NCBI RefSeq assembly: GCF_014126615.1 | Contig: NZ_CP059896.1 | Span: 630,501 to 694,500 of the forward strand | Origin: Ciceribacter thiooxidans | GTDB lineage: Bacteria > Pseudomonadota > Alphaproteobacteria > Rhizobiales > Rhizobiaceae | Length of the DNA stretch: 64,000 nt | Direction of reading: 5' to 3' | In this document: one piece after another, positions 34,843 through 42,120 of the stretch | How the letters are laid out: the number at the start of each line of letters is the position of its first letter | Numbering within the stretch: the first letter of the stretch is position 1 | Made by a program: the position numbers and the translations under genes | The notes under the pieces: generated by a model | What the model saw: only the letters and a program-made list of their open reading frames with translations | Databases searched by the model: none | What the model was told of the DNA's origin: nothing

Positions 34843-35874
34843 ATGGTGAAAGTGAAGCTGGCGGACCTGGAAGTGGCCGAGACGGGGACGGGGAATTACG
34901 AGCACAAGCTCTCGAGCCCGATGCCCTTCTTCACCACCATGCTGATCTTCCTGATCATCGTGGGCTTCATCACCGCTATTCTCTACCGGCAGGCCCATGC
35001 GGCCTTCGTCACCAATCCCGGGCTGAACGGGCTCATCCTCGGCGTTCTCGCCGTCGGGATCATCCTCGTCTTCACCCATGTCCTGGCGCTGCGGCCGGAA
35101 GTGCGCTGGTTCAATTCCTTCCTCGCGGCCGGCAGCGCCGACAAGGTCGGGCGTGAGCCGCGCCTGCTTGCGCCGGTGCGTTCGCTGATCGGGGGGCGGC
35201 GCGACCTTGCGATCTCGACGGCCTCGCTGCGCTCCATCCTCGATTCGATCGCCACACGGCTCGACGAGTCGCGGGACACGTCCCGTTACCTCATCGGGCT
35301 TCTCGTCTTCCTCGGCCTGCTCGGCACCTTCTGGGGGCTGCTCGGCACCATCAGCTCGATCACCGCGGTAATCCAGTCTCTCGACCCGACGTCCGGCGAC
35401 AGCGCCGACGTGCTGCAGGCGCTGAAGAACGGGCTCACCGGGCCGCTGAGCGGCATGGGCACGGCGTTTTCGTCCTCGCTGCTCGGCCTTTCCGGCTCGC
35501 TCATCCTCGGCTTCCTCGACCTGCAGGCGGGGCGCGCGCAGAACCGTTTCTACACCGAACTCGAAAACTGGCTTTCCTCGGTGACGGATGTCGGCTCCGA
35601 CCTCATGGTTGCCGAGACGCCGGCCGTCTCCTCCGACGACATGAAGCGGCTGATCGGTCAGATGCACAAGCTGATGACCCAGCAGGCCGGCGCCAGCAAC
35701 GAGCGTTCCGTCGCCGCCGTCGCCAATCTCGCCGAGGGCATCCAGGGTCTCGTCAAAAACATGCGCAACGAGCAGCAGATGCTGCGCGACTGGATCGAAC
35801 AGCAGCAGGAAGACGCCCGCGCCATGCGCAAGGTCCTCGAGCGCTTGAACGACAAGATGGGCGGGGACGAGTAA
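34843..35874 (+). CDS. MotA/TolQ/ExbB-like proton channel protein
   Basis: Inner-membrane protein of 343 residues. Transmembrane segments are at about 29-48, 60-82, 144-166 and 200-222. The third and fourth segments, with LLGTFWGLLGTISSI and LSGMGTAFSSSLLGLSGSLI, match the MotA/TolQ/ExbB proton-channel signature. The C-terminal part (about 255-340) is a helical coiled coil. It is followed after 3 nt by an OmpA/MotB-like partner, so the two should form a stator-like complex spanning to peptidoglycan. It is not the flagellar motor gene: there is no flagellar neighbour and the architecture differs. Confidence 0.88.
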   Translation: MVKVKLADLEVAETGTGNYEHKLSSPMPFFTTMLIFLIIVGFITAILYRQAHAAFVTNPGLNGLILGVLAVGIILVFTHVLALRPEVRWFNSFLAAGSADKVGREPRLLAPVRSLIGGRRDLAISTASLRSILDSIATRLDESRDTSRYLIGLLVFLGLLGTFWGLLGTISSITAVIQSLDPTSGDSADVLQALKNGLTGPLSGMGTAFSSSLLGLSGSLILGFLDLQAGRAQNRFYTELENWLSSVTDVGSDLMVAETPAVSSDDMKRLIGQMHKLMTQQAGASNERSVAAVANLAEGIQGLVKNMRNEQQMLRDWIEQQQEDARAMRKVLERLNDKMGGDE

Positions 35875-35877
35875 CCG

Positions 35878-36909
35878 ATGGCCCTCGCGCGCAACCGCCG
35901 CCGGGAACGCGGCGTCGACTACTGGCCGGGCTTCGTCGATGCGCTCTCGACTCTGCTTCTCGCCATCATGTTCCTGCTCACGGTTTTCGTGCTGGCGCAG
36001 TTCATCCTCAGCCGCGAAATCTCCGGCAAGGACGAGGTGCTCAACCAGCTGAACAGCCAGATCGCAGAGCTCACCGAACTGCTGGCACTGGAAAAGAGCG
36101 GCAAGCAGGATCTCGAAGACACGCTTGCGACCCTGCAGTCGTCGCTTTCCGCTTCCGAGAGCGAGCGCAGCCGCCTCCAGCAGCTTCTGGCGAGCGGGGC
36201 GGGTTCGGCGGAGGCTGCCAACAGCCGCATCGGCACGCTCAACCAGCAACTCGACCAGGAGAAAGAAGTAAGCGCCCGAGCGTTGAGCCAGGTGGAATTG
36301 CTGAACCAGCAGATCGCTGCGCTTCGGGCGCAGATCGCCGCCGTCGAGCAGGCGTTGCAGGCATCCGAAGCCAAGGACCAGACCTCGCAGGCGAAGATCG
36401 CCGATCTCGGACGTCGCCTCAATGTCGCTCTCGCCCAGCGCGTGCAGGAGCTCAATCGCTATCGGTCCGACTTCTTCGGCCGGCTGCGCGAAATTCTCTC
36501 CGACCGCGAGAACATCCGCATTGTCGGCGACCGCTTCGTCTTCCAGTCGGAGGTGCTGTTCCCGTCCGGCAGCAGCAACCTCAATCCCGAGGGCGAGGTC
36601 GAGATGGCCAAGCTCGCGGCCGCGCTCATCGATCTCGCCAAGGAAATCCCGGCGGAAATCAACTGGGTGCTGCGCGTCGACGGCCATACCGACAACGTGC
36701 CGCTGCTCGGCACCGGCCGCTATGCCGACAACTGGGAGCTCTCCTCCGCACGCGCCATCGCCGTCGTCAAGTTCCTGATCTCCCGGGGCGTGCCGTCCAA
36801 CCGGCTGGTCGCTGCGGGCTTCGGCGAGTTCCAGCCGATCGCCGAGGGCGACAGTCCCGAGGCGCGCTCGCAGAACCGGCGCATCGAACTCAAGCTCACC
36901 GAACGATAA
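35878..36909 (+). CDS. MotB/OmpA-like peptidoglycan-binding protein
   Basis: Partner of the MotA/ExbB-like protein, 343 residues. A single transmembrane segment (about 20-44; FVDALSTLLLAIMFLLTVFV) carries Asp22, the likely proton-carrying residue. A long coiled coil (about 50-185) of Gln/Leu/Glu heptads spans the periplasm. The C-terminal OmpA-like domain (about 215-343) has the peptidoglycan-binding signature WVLRVDGHTDNVPLLGTG and LSSARAIAVVKFLI followed by NRRIELK. Gene order and spacing indicate one transcript with the upstream gene. A mechanical or envelope-energising role is inferred. Confidence 0.88.
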   Translation: MALARNRRRERGVDYWPGFVDALSTLLLAIMFLLTVFVLAQFILSREISGKDEVLNQLNSQIAELTELLALEKSGKQDLEDTLATLQSSLSASESERSRLQQLLASGAGSAEAANSRIGTLNQQLDQEKEVSARALSQVELLNQQIAALRAQIAAVEQALQASEAKDQTSQAKIADLGRRLNVALAQRVQELNRYRSDFFGRLREILSDRENIRIVGDRFVFQSEVLFPSGSSNLNPEGEVEMAKLAAALIDLAKEIPAEINWVLRVDGHTDNVPLLGTGRYADNWELSSARAIAVVKFLISRGVPSNRLVAAGFGEFQPIAEGDSPEARSQNRRIELKLTER

Positions 36910-36989
36910 GTCGTCCGCCTCTTACAGGGCAGGGTTGTCAAATCCTTACGTGTTCGTAAAAGTAAGAAACGGACACGGAGGGGGAGACG

Positions 36990-38633
36990 ATGGATTTTGA
37001 TGTGCTGGTGATCGGGGGAGGGCTTGCCGGGCTCGTCGCCGCGACGGAGGCGGCGGACCGCGGGCTCAGGACCTGCATTCTCGACCAGGAAGGGGAGCAG
37101 AACCTCGGCGGCCAGGCTTTCTGGTCGCTGGGCGGCCTCTTCTTCGTCGACAGTCCCGAACAGCGGCGGATGCGCATTCGTGACAGCTACGAGCTGGCGC
37201 GGCAGGACTGGTTCGGTTCGGCCGGCTTCGACCGTGCGGAAGACCACTGGCCGCGACTGTGGGCGGAGGCCTACCTGCAATTTGCCGCCGGCGAAAAGCG
37301 CGAATGGCTGCACGGGCAGGGAATGCGCTGGTTTCCGGTTGTCGGCTGGGCAGAGCGCGGCGGCTCGCTCGCCGCCGGCCACGGCAATTCCGTGCCGCGC
37401 TTCCATGTCACCTGGGGAACCGGCCCGGCGGTCATCGAGCCTTTCGTCCGCCGCGCCCGCGCCGCCGAGGCGGCCGGCCGCATCGCTTTTCGATTCCGCC
37501 ATCAGGTCGACCGGCTGATCGTCACCAACGGCGCGGTCACGGGTGTGCAGGGCACGGTCCTCAAGCCGGACAGCATCCAGCGCGGCGGGGCAAGTTCGCG
37601 CAATCCCGTCGGCGAGTTCGAGATCAGCGCCGGCGCCGTGATCGTCACCTCCGGTGGCATCGGCGGCAATCACGACCTCGTGCGCAAGAGCTGGCCGGTC
37701 GACCGGCTCGGTCCGGCGCCGAAATCCATGGTCGCCGGCGTGCCGGCCTATGTCGACGGCCGCATGCTCGCGATTGCCCAGAGCGCCGGAGGGCGGATCG
37801 TCAACGGCGACCGCATGTGGCACTACACCGAAGGCCTACGGAACTACGATCCGATCTGGCCGAACCACGGCATCCGCATCCTGCCGGGGCCGTCCTCCTT
37901 CTGGTGCGACGCCGACGGCAATCGCTTCCAGGCGCCGGCGATGCCAGGCTTCGACACGCTGGCGACGCTGAAGGCGATCCGCGCGCGCGGCCACGAATAC
38001 AGCTGGTTCATTCTCACCAAGGCGATCATCAAGCGCGAGTTCGCGCTCTCCGGCTCGGAGCAGAACCCGGATTTGACCGGCAAGGACATCCGGCTCCTGC
38101 TCTCGCGCCTCGGCCGCAATCCGCCGGGGCCGGTGCAGGCCTTCATGGACAAGGGCGAGGATTTCGTCGTCCGCGACAACCTGGAGGATCTCGTCGCAGG
38201 CATGAACGAACTGACAGGCGAACACCGCCTCGGCGTGCAGCACGTCCGCGCGCAGATCGAGGCGCGCGACCGGGAACTCGATAATCCGTTCAACAAGGAT
38301 GCGCAGATCACCGCAATCCACGGCGCCCGCAAATATCTCGGCGACCGGTTCATGCGCACGGCGAAGCCGCACCGGCTTCTCGACCCCAAAGCCGGGCCGC
38401 TGATCGGGGTCCGCCTGCACGTGTTGACGCGCAAGACGCTCGGCGGTCTGCACACCGACCTTCATGCGCGCGTGCTCGGTGCCCGCGACGAGCCTATCCC
38501 TGGCCTCTACGCCGCCGGTGAGGTCTCCGGTTTCGGGGGCGGCGGCATGCACGGCTACAATGCGCTCGAAGGTACCTTCCTCGGCGGCTGCCTGTTTTCC
38601 GGGCGAGTCGCCGGCCGCTCGGTCGGCGCCTGA
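36990..38633 (+). CDS. FAD-dependent dehydrogenase (FAD-binding dehydrogenase)
   Basis: Flavoprotein of 547 residues in the fumarate reductase/3-ketosteroid-dehydrogenase superfamily. The N-terminal FAD-binding motif is VLVIGGGLAGLVAATEAADR (residues about 5-24), with a QNLGGQAFWSLGG segment soon after. The C-terminal FAD-binding stretch PGLYAAGEVSGFGGGGMHGY closes the fold. The substrate is unknown; a member of this subfamily is widespread in rhizobia and actinobacteria without a proven reaction. No electron-transfer partner is adjacent. It sits 80 nt after the MotB-like gene and converges on the ABC exporter gene. Confidence 0.88.
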   Translation: MDFDVLVIGGGLAGLVAATEAADRGLRTCILDQEGEQNLGGQAFWSLGGLFFVDSPEQRRMRIRDSYELARQDWFGSAGFDRAEDHWPRLWAEAYLQFAAGEKREWLHGQGMRWFPVVGWAERGGSLAAGHGNSVPRFHVTWGTGPAVIEPFVRRARAAEAAGRIAFRFRHQVDRLIVTNGAVTGVQGTVLKPDSIQRGGASSRNPVGEFEISAGAVIVTSGGIGGNHDLVRKSWPVDRLGPAPKSMVAGVPAYVDGRMLAIAQSAGGRIVNGDRMWHYTEGLRNYDPIWPNHGIRILPGPSSFWCDADGNRFQAPAMPGFDTLATLKAIRARGHEYSWFILTKAIIKREFALSGSEQNPDLTGKDIRLLLSRLGRNPPGPVQAFMDKGEDFVVRDNLEDLVAGMNELTGEHRLGVQHVRAQIEARDRELDNPFNKDAQITAIHGARKYLGDRFMRTAKPHRLLDPKAGPLIGVRLHVLTRKTLGGLHTDLHARVLGARDEPIPGLYAAGEVSGFGGGGMHGYNALEGTFLGGCLFSGRVAGRSVGA

Positions 38634-38659
38634 CGGCGGCGCGGAGCCGCCGCTATTTT
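38634..38659 (+). terminator. possible terminator after the FAD dehydrogenase
   Basis: CGGCGGC (38634-38640) pairs perfectly with GCCGCCG (38646-38652), followed by CTATTTTG. It lies between the two convergent stop codons, so it would end the rightward transcript. Confidence 0.55.
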
Positions 38660-40533
38660 GCGGCGGCGCTCAGGTCGTGGGCACCGGTCTCGAACTGCAG
38701 GCGGGCAAGTTTCGCATAAAGCCCGCCTTCGCGGATCAGGCTCTGGTGCGTGCCTTCCTCGGCGATTCGGCCGTCGTCGAGCACGAGGATGCGGTCGGCC
38801 TTGAGCACGGTCGCAAGCCGGTGGGCGATGACGATCGTCGTCCGGTCCTGCATCAGGCCGTCGAGCGCCTTCTGCACCAGCGTCTCGCTTTCGGCGTCGA
38901 GCGCCGAGGTCGCCTCGTCGAGCAACAGCAGCGGTGCGTTCTTCAAGAGGGCACGGGCGATCGCGATCCGTTGGCGCTGGCCGCCGGAAAGCGTGATGCC
39001 GCGTTCGCCGACCTGTGTGTCGAAACCCTTCTCCAGCCGGTCGATGAATTCCCGCGCCTGCGCGGCTTCTGCCGCGGCGATCACCTCGGCGCGGCTTGCG
39101 TTTGGTGCGCCGAAGGCAATGTTGTCGTGGATCGTGGAGGCGAAGATCGTGACGTCCTGCGGGACGATGGCGATGCGGGCGCGCAGTGCGTCGGGCGCGA
39201 CCTCGCGAACATCGACGCCGTCGAAACTAACGGTGCCGCTCACCGGATCGTAGAAGCGCAGCATCAGCGAGAAGACGGTGCTCTTGCCGGCACCGGACGG
39301 GCCGACGATCGCCACGGTCTCGCCCGGCTCGACCTTGAAGCTCAGGCCTTTCAGCGCCGAACGGTCCGGATGGCTCGGATAGGAGAAATGGATGTCGTCG
39401 AATTCCACCCGGCCGATCGCCGGTTCGGGGAGCGGCTTCGGCGAGGCGGGGGCGGCGATCGCCGGCTCCTCGTGCAGCAGTTCCATTAGCCGTTCGGCGG
39501 CACCGCCGGCCTGGGCGAGTTCGCCCCAGACTTCCGAGAGCGATCCGAGCGCGCCGGCGGCGATCACGGAATAGAGCAGGAATTGACCGAGCGTACCCGC
39601 GCTCAGCGTTCCGGCGAGCACGCTCTGCGCGCCGTACCAGAGAACGGCGACGACGCTGCCGAAGACGAGGGTGATGGCAAAGCCGGTAAGCAGCGCACGG
39701 GAGCGGATCGCCGTGCGCGCGGCGGTATAGGCGCTTTCCACCGCATCGCCGTAGCGCGCCGTCGCAATCGCCTCGCCGTTGAAGGCCTGCAGCGTGCGGG
39801 TCGCGCCGATGGTCTCGCTCGCATAGGCGGTTGCCGCGGCAAGCGTATCCTGTGCGGCGCGGGAGCGCTTGCGCACGGACCGGCCGAAACCGACCAGCGG
39901 AAAGACGATCACCGGTATGGCGATGAGGACGAGAACCGAAAGCCGCGGGCTGGTGTAGATCATCATGCCCACGGCGCCGAGACAGAGGATGGAGTTTCGA
40001 AGCGCCAGCGACGCGCTCGCGCCCACCGCCGACTTGATCTGCGTGGTGTCAGCGGTGAGCCGCGAGACGATCTCGCCCGACTGGTTGACGTCGAAGAAGG
40101 AGGGAGACAGCCGCGTCACGTGCTCGAAAACCGCGCGCCGCAGATCGGAGACGACCCGTTCACCGATCGAGATGACGTAGTAGTAGCGCATGGCGCTGGC
40201 GATCGCGAGCAGCACCGCCATGACCACCAGCATGCCGAAATAGCTGTTGATGAAGCCGCGGTCGGCGCCGCTGAAGCCGTGGTCGATCATCCGCCTGACC
40301 GCAAGCGGCAGGGCGAGTGTCGTTGCCGCGGCCAGCGCCAGGAAGAAGAGGGCCGCCGTGACCATGCCACGGTAGTGCATCAGGTAGGGCAGGAGCCCTC
40401 CAAGCGGCTTCAACGAACGTCTTCTTTTCGACTCTGGCTCGGTAACCTCGGACACCTTGGCATTTCTCCCGTTCGCCTTCGCGCTGCCGCGCTTGGGGCT
40501 CTTGTTATCCTTGCGCCCTTCATGTATAGGCAC
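38653..40533 (-). CDS. ABC exporter, fused permease and ATPase
   Basis: MsbA/LmrA-type half-transporter of 626 residues working as a dimer. A basic N-terminal extension (about 1-45) is followed by six transmembrane helices (about 50-340) and a nucleotide-binding domain (about 370-615). Motifs are Walker A GPSGAGKST, Q-loop VPQDVTIFAS, signature LSGGQRQR, Walker B LLLLDEATSALD and the H-loop IVIAHRLATV. The substrate could be lipid, glycan or drug; the sequence does not decide. It is divergent from rpmE with 114 nt between starts. Confidence 0.94.
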   Translation of the reverse strand: MPIHEGRKDNKSPKRGSAKANGRNAKVSEVTEPESKRRRSLKPLGGLLPYLMHYRGMVTAALFFLALAAATTLALPLAVRRMIDHGFSGADRGFINSYFGMLVVMAVLLAIASAMRYYYVISIGERVVSDLRRAVFEHVTRLSPSFFDVNQSGEIVSRLTADTTQIKSAVGASASLALRNSILCLGAVGMMIYTSPRLSVLVLIAIPVIVFPLVGFGRSVRKRSRAAQDTLAAATAYASETIGATRTLQAFNGEAIATARYGDAVESAYTAARTAIRSRALLTGFAITLVFGSVVAVLWYGAQSVLAGTLSAGTLGQFLLYSVIAAGALGSLSEVWGELAQAGGAAERLMELLHEEPAIAAPASPKPLPEPAIGRVEFDDIHFSYPSHPDRSALKGLSFKVEPGETVAIVGPSGAGKSTVFSLMLRFYDPVSGTVSFDGVDVREVAPDALRARIAIVPQDVTIFASTIHDNIAFGAPNASRAEVIAAAEAAQAREFIDRLEKGFDTQVGERGITLSGGQRQRIAIARALLKNAPLLLLDEATSALDAESETLVQKALDGLMQDRTTIVIAHRLATVLKADRILVLDDGRIAEEGTHQSLIREGGLYAKLARLQFETGAHDLSAAAK

Positions 40534-40647
40534 GGCATCGAATTGGGAAGCCGTGGCCTGATCGGGACTACGGCTTCATTTATTAAATAGGTTCCGAAGA
40601 TGCAAACGCGGCTTTTCGGTTCCTCCGCCACAAGCAGGAAGATCGTT

Positions 40648-40869
40648 ATGAAGGCTGACATCCATCCCGAATACCACATGATCAAGGTGGTCATGACCGA
40701 CGGCACCGAATACGAAACCCGTTCGACCTGGGGTTCGGAAGGCGCTGTCATGAACCTCGAAATCGACCCGAAGTCGCATCCGGCCTGGACGGGCGGCAAC
40801 CAGCAGCTCATGGACCGCGGCGGCCGTCTTTCGAAGTTCAACAAGCGTTTCGGCGGCCTCGGCCTCTGA
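40648..40869 (+). CDS. rpmE: 50S ribosomal protein L31
   Basis: Ribosomal protein L31 of 73 residues, starting [20 protein letters not shown] and ending [17 protein letters not shown]. It lacks the zinc-binding CxxC of the C+ type, as usual in Alphaproteobacteria. AGGA precedes the ATG at 40648, which is chosen over an in-frame start 48 nt upstream. A strong terminator follows. Confidence 0.97.
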   Translation: MKADIHPEYHMIKVVMTDGTEYETRSTWGSEGAVMNLEIDPKSHPAWTGGNQQLMDRGGRLSKFNKRFGGLGL

Positions 40870-40896
40870 TCGCTTCGAAGCTTCCGCTTCAGTTTT

Positions 40897-40924
40897 CAAA
40901 GCCCGGCTCGTGCCGGGCTTTTTG
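40897..40924 (+). terminator. rho-independent terminator of rpmE
   Basis: AAAGCCCGGC pairs perfectly with GCCGGGCTTT around loop TCGT, with two further T residues. It lies 28 nt after the rpmE stop. Confidence 0.92.
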
Positions 40925-41034
40925 CATTTGAGGACTCTGGTGCCGGAGCGTGCCTTTCGACTGCCCGCCGAAAACGAAAAATCCCGGCGAGGCGGTGCCT
41001 GCCGGGATGATCTGGGTGCGCCGTTTGCCTTCGC

Positions 41035-41550
41035 TCAGTTGCTGGTGAAGGCGGTCCGCAGGAGGTCGAGCTGCGCCTTGACGCTGTTCTCGTTGTCCGG
41101 GACGACCTCTGCTTCCGCCGGGCGGTAGATTTCGCGGTCGAGCAGGGCGATGCGGTTCTGCAGGCGCAGCGAGCGCTCGACGAGATCGCGGAAGGCTTCC
41201 GGCAGGTCGTTCCAGCCGGGCGCCGACTTGTCAACGTTGAAGCCGTCCAGCCGGACCTTGCTCTTTTCCGACAGGACCTGGTCGCGGCTCATCTCGCCAT
41301 TGTTGACCGCCCGCTGCAGCAGCAGCCACGAGGCCATCTGCATCAGCCGCGTGGTCAGTCGCATCGATTCGGCAGCGTAGAGCACGGAGGCCATCCGCGG
41401 CAGGACCTTGGCGGCGGAGCGTCCGGGACCGTCGAGATAGGCGGCCGTCTCCTCGACCAGCCCCATGCCTTCCGAATAGATCGCCTTGAACTGGCTCGAA
41501 GTGGCAGCGCGACCGGCAAAGCTGATCGTATTCAAACCGACTTCCGACAT
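41035..41550 (-). CDS. rcdA: RcdA-family protein (DUF1465), CtrA proteolysis adaptor
   Basis: Protein of 171 residues of the DUF1465 family, to which Caulobacter RcdA belongs; RcdA helps deliver the cell-cycle regulator CtrA to ClpXP. Strong family blocks are FKAIYSEGMGLVEETAAYLD, SVLYAAESMRLTTRLMQMAS and WLLLQRAVNNGEMSRDQ. The protein is all-helical with a polar C-terminal tail. The start MSEVGLNTISF at 41550 is chosen; an upstream extension of 17 residues is possible. Two perfect TTAA-N7-TTAA CtrA boxes lie upstream, which supports a feedback link with CtrA. Confidence 0.9.
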   Translation of the reverse strand: MSEVGLNTISFAGRAATSSQFKAIYSEGMGLVEETAAYLDGPGRSAAKVLPRMASVLYAAESMRLTTRLMQMASWLLLQRAVNNGEMSRDQVLSEKSKVRLDGFNVDKSAPGWNDLPEAFRDLVERSLRLQNRIALLDREIYRPAEAEVVPDNENSVKAQLDLLRTAFTSN

Positions 41551-41671
41551 GGTCTTCACCCCTGTTTTACGCATAACTCTTGTGGCCGCATCTTGTTGCA
41601 TTCTCGGGGAATGCTTGCCGGCTCTTATGACGTCACGATGCTATCAATAGCTTAAACGCGCAAGCCAAATC

Positions 41672-41686
41672 TTAAGGAAAGGTTAA
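41672..41686. promoter_or_regulatory. CtrA box TTAA-N7-TTAA upstream of rcdA
   Basis: TTAAGGAAAGGTTAA matches the full CtrA recognition site TTAA-N7-TTAA with no mismatch. It lies 122 nt before the rcdA ATG. Sites of this kind overlap the -35 region of CtrA-controlled promoters in Alphaproteobacteria. Confidence 0.75.
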
Positions 41687-41720
41687 TTCCCACAGTTTTG
41701 CCGAGTGCCCGTCAAAACGC

Positions 41721-41747
41721 CAAAAAAAGAGCCGCGAAAGCGGCTCT
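41721..41747 (-). terminator. rho-independent terminator (sRNA / DUF1192 unit)
   Basis: AGAGCCGC (41728-41735) pairs perfectly with GCGGCTCT (41740-41747) around a GAAA/TTTC tetraloop. On the minus strand it continues as TTTTTTTGG. It ends leftward transcription from DUF1192 or from the candidate small RNA. Confidence 0.92.
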
Positions 41748-41826
41748 CAAGGTAAAACAGGGAGAAAATCAGACCTATTCGCCATGAGGAGAAACTGCCT
41801 GAATCCAGAAGCTCTGGATGAAAGTT
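41721..41826 (-). ncRNA. candidate trans-acting small RNA
   Basis: The region between the DUF1192 stop and the rcdA promoter has no reading frame but looks like a small RNA gene on the minus strand. A perfect hairpin near the 5' end (ATCCAGA/TCTGGAT, 41803-41819) is followed by a single-stranded CU-rich stretch with TTTCTCCTC and TTTTCTCCC, which is anti-Shine-Dalgarno-like. A strong rho-independent terminator ends it at 41721. A CtrA box (41844-41858) lies just upstream of the probable 5' end. The length, about 105 nt, is typical for rhizobial sRNAs; similarity to EcpR1 is possible but not verified. Confidence 0.55.
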
Positions 41827-41843
41827 ACATTAACGAAAAAGCG

Positions 41844-41858
41844 TTAATGAAGAGTTAA
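41844..41858. promoter_or_regulatory. second CtrA box TTAA-N7-TTAA
   Basis: TTAATGAAGAGTTAA is a perfect TTAA-N7-TTAA site; on the minus strand it reads TTAAC-N6-TTAACG. A further TTAA at 41830-41833 makes three evenly placed half-sites. It lies about 18 nt upstream of the likely 5' end of the candidate small RNA. Confidence 0.7.
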
Positions 41859-41919
41859 TCAGGTGCCGTTGAGTTGACCTTCCTTGTAACAGTTCATGTT
41901 CTTGAACAAGGATGCCGGT

Positions 41920-42117
41920 TTATACTTTCGGGCGAAACAGGCTCTCCGCGGCAAGCTTGCCGGCCTGCTTGCGCTGCCGCTCGGCGTCGAGCCGGGCGAT
42001 CTCCTCTTCGAGGAGGCCGATCCGCGCCGTCAGCTCGTCTGCGGAAAGCATCGAGAGATCGGAACCGATCTCGTGAACCGTCTTCTTCTTTGGACGCTCG
42101 TCGTCGCTGATGCTCAT
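41920..42117 (-). CDS. DUF1192 protein
   Basis: Small 65-residue protein of the DUF1192 family. The conserved core is LSADELTARIGLLEEEIARL, a short coiled coil, preceded by a charged N-terminus (SISDDERPKKKTVHEIG). Function is unknown. The ATG at 42117 follows the MFS stop codon by 3 nt, so the genes are co-transcribed. Confidence 0.9.
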   Translation of the reverse strand: MSISDDERPKKKTVHEIGSDLSMLSADELTARIGLLEEEIARLDAERQRKQAGKLAAESLFRPKV

Positions 42118-42120
42118 GGA

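Noticed and set aside
34792..36687. Open frame of 631 codons on the minus strand opposite the MotA/MotB-like pair
   Set aside because: Antisense to two convincingly coding genes; composition is typical of a shadow frame.
34843..36909. Zorya anti-phage system (ZorA/ZorB-like pair)
   Set aside because: The pair is MotA/MotB-like, but no ZorC, ZorD or ZorE gene is nearby; the next gene is an FAD dehydrogenase and then an ABC exporter.
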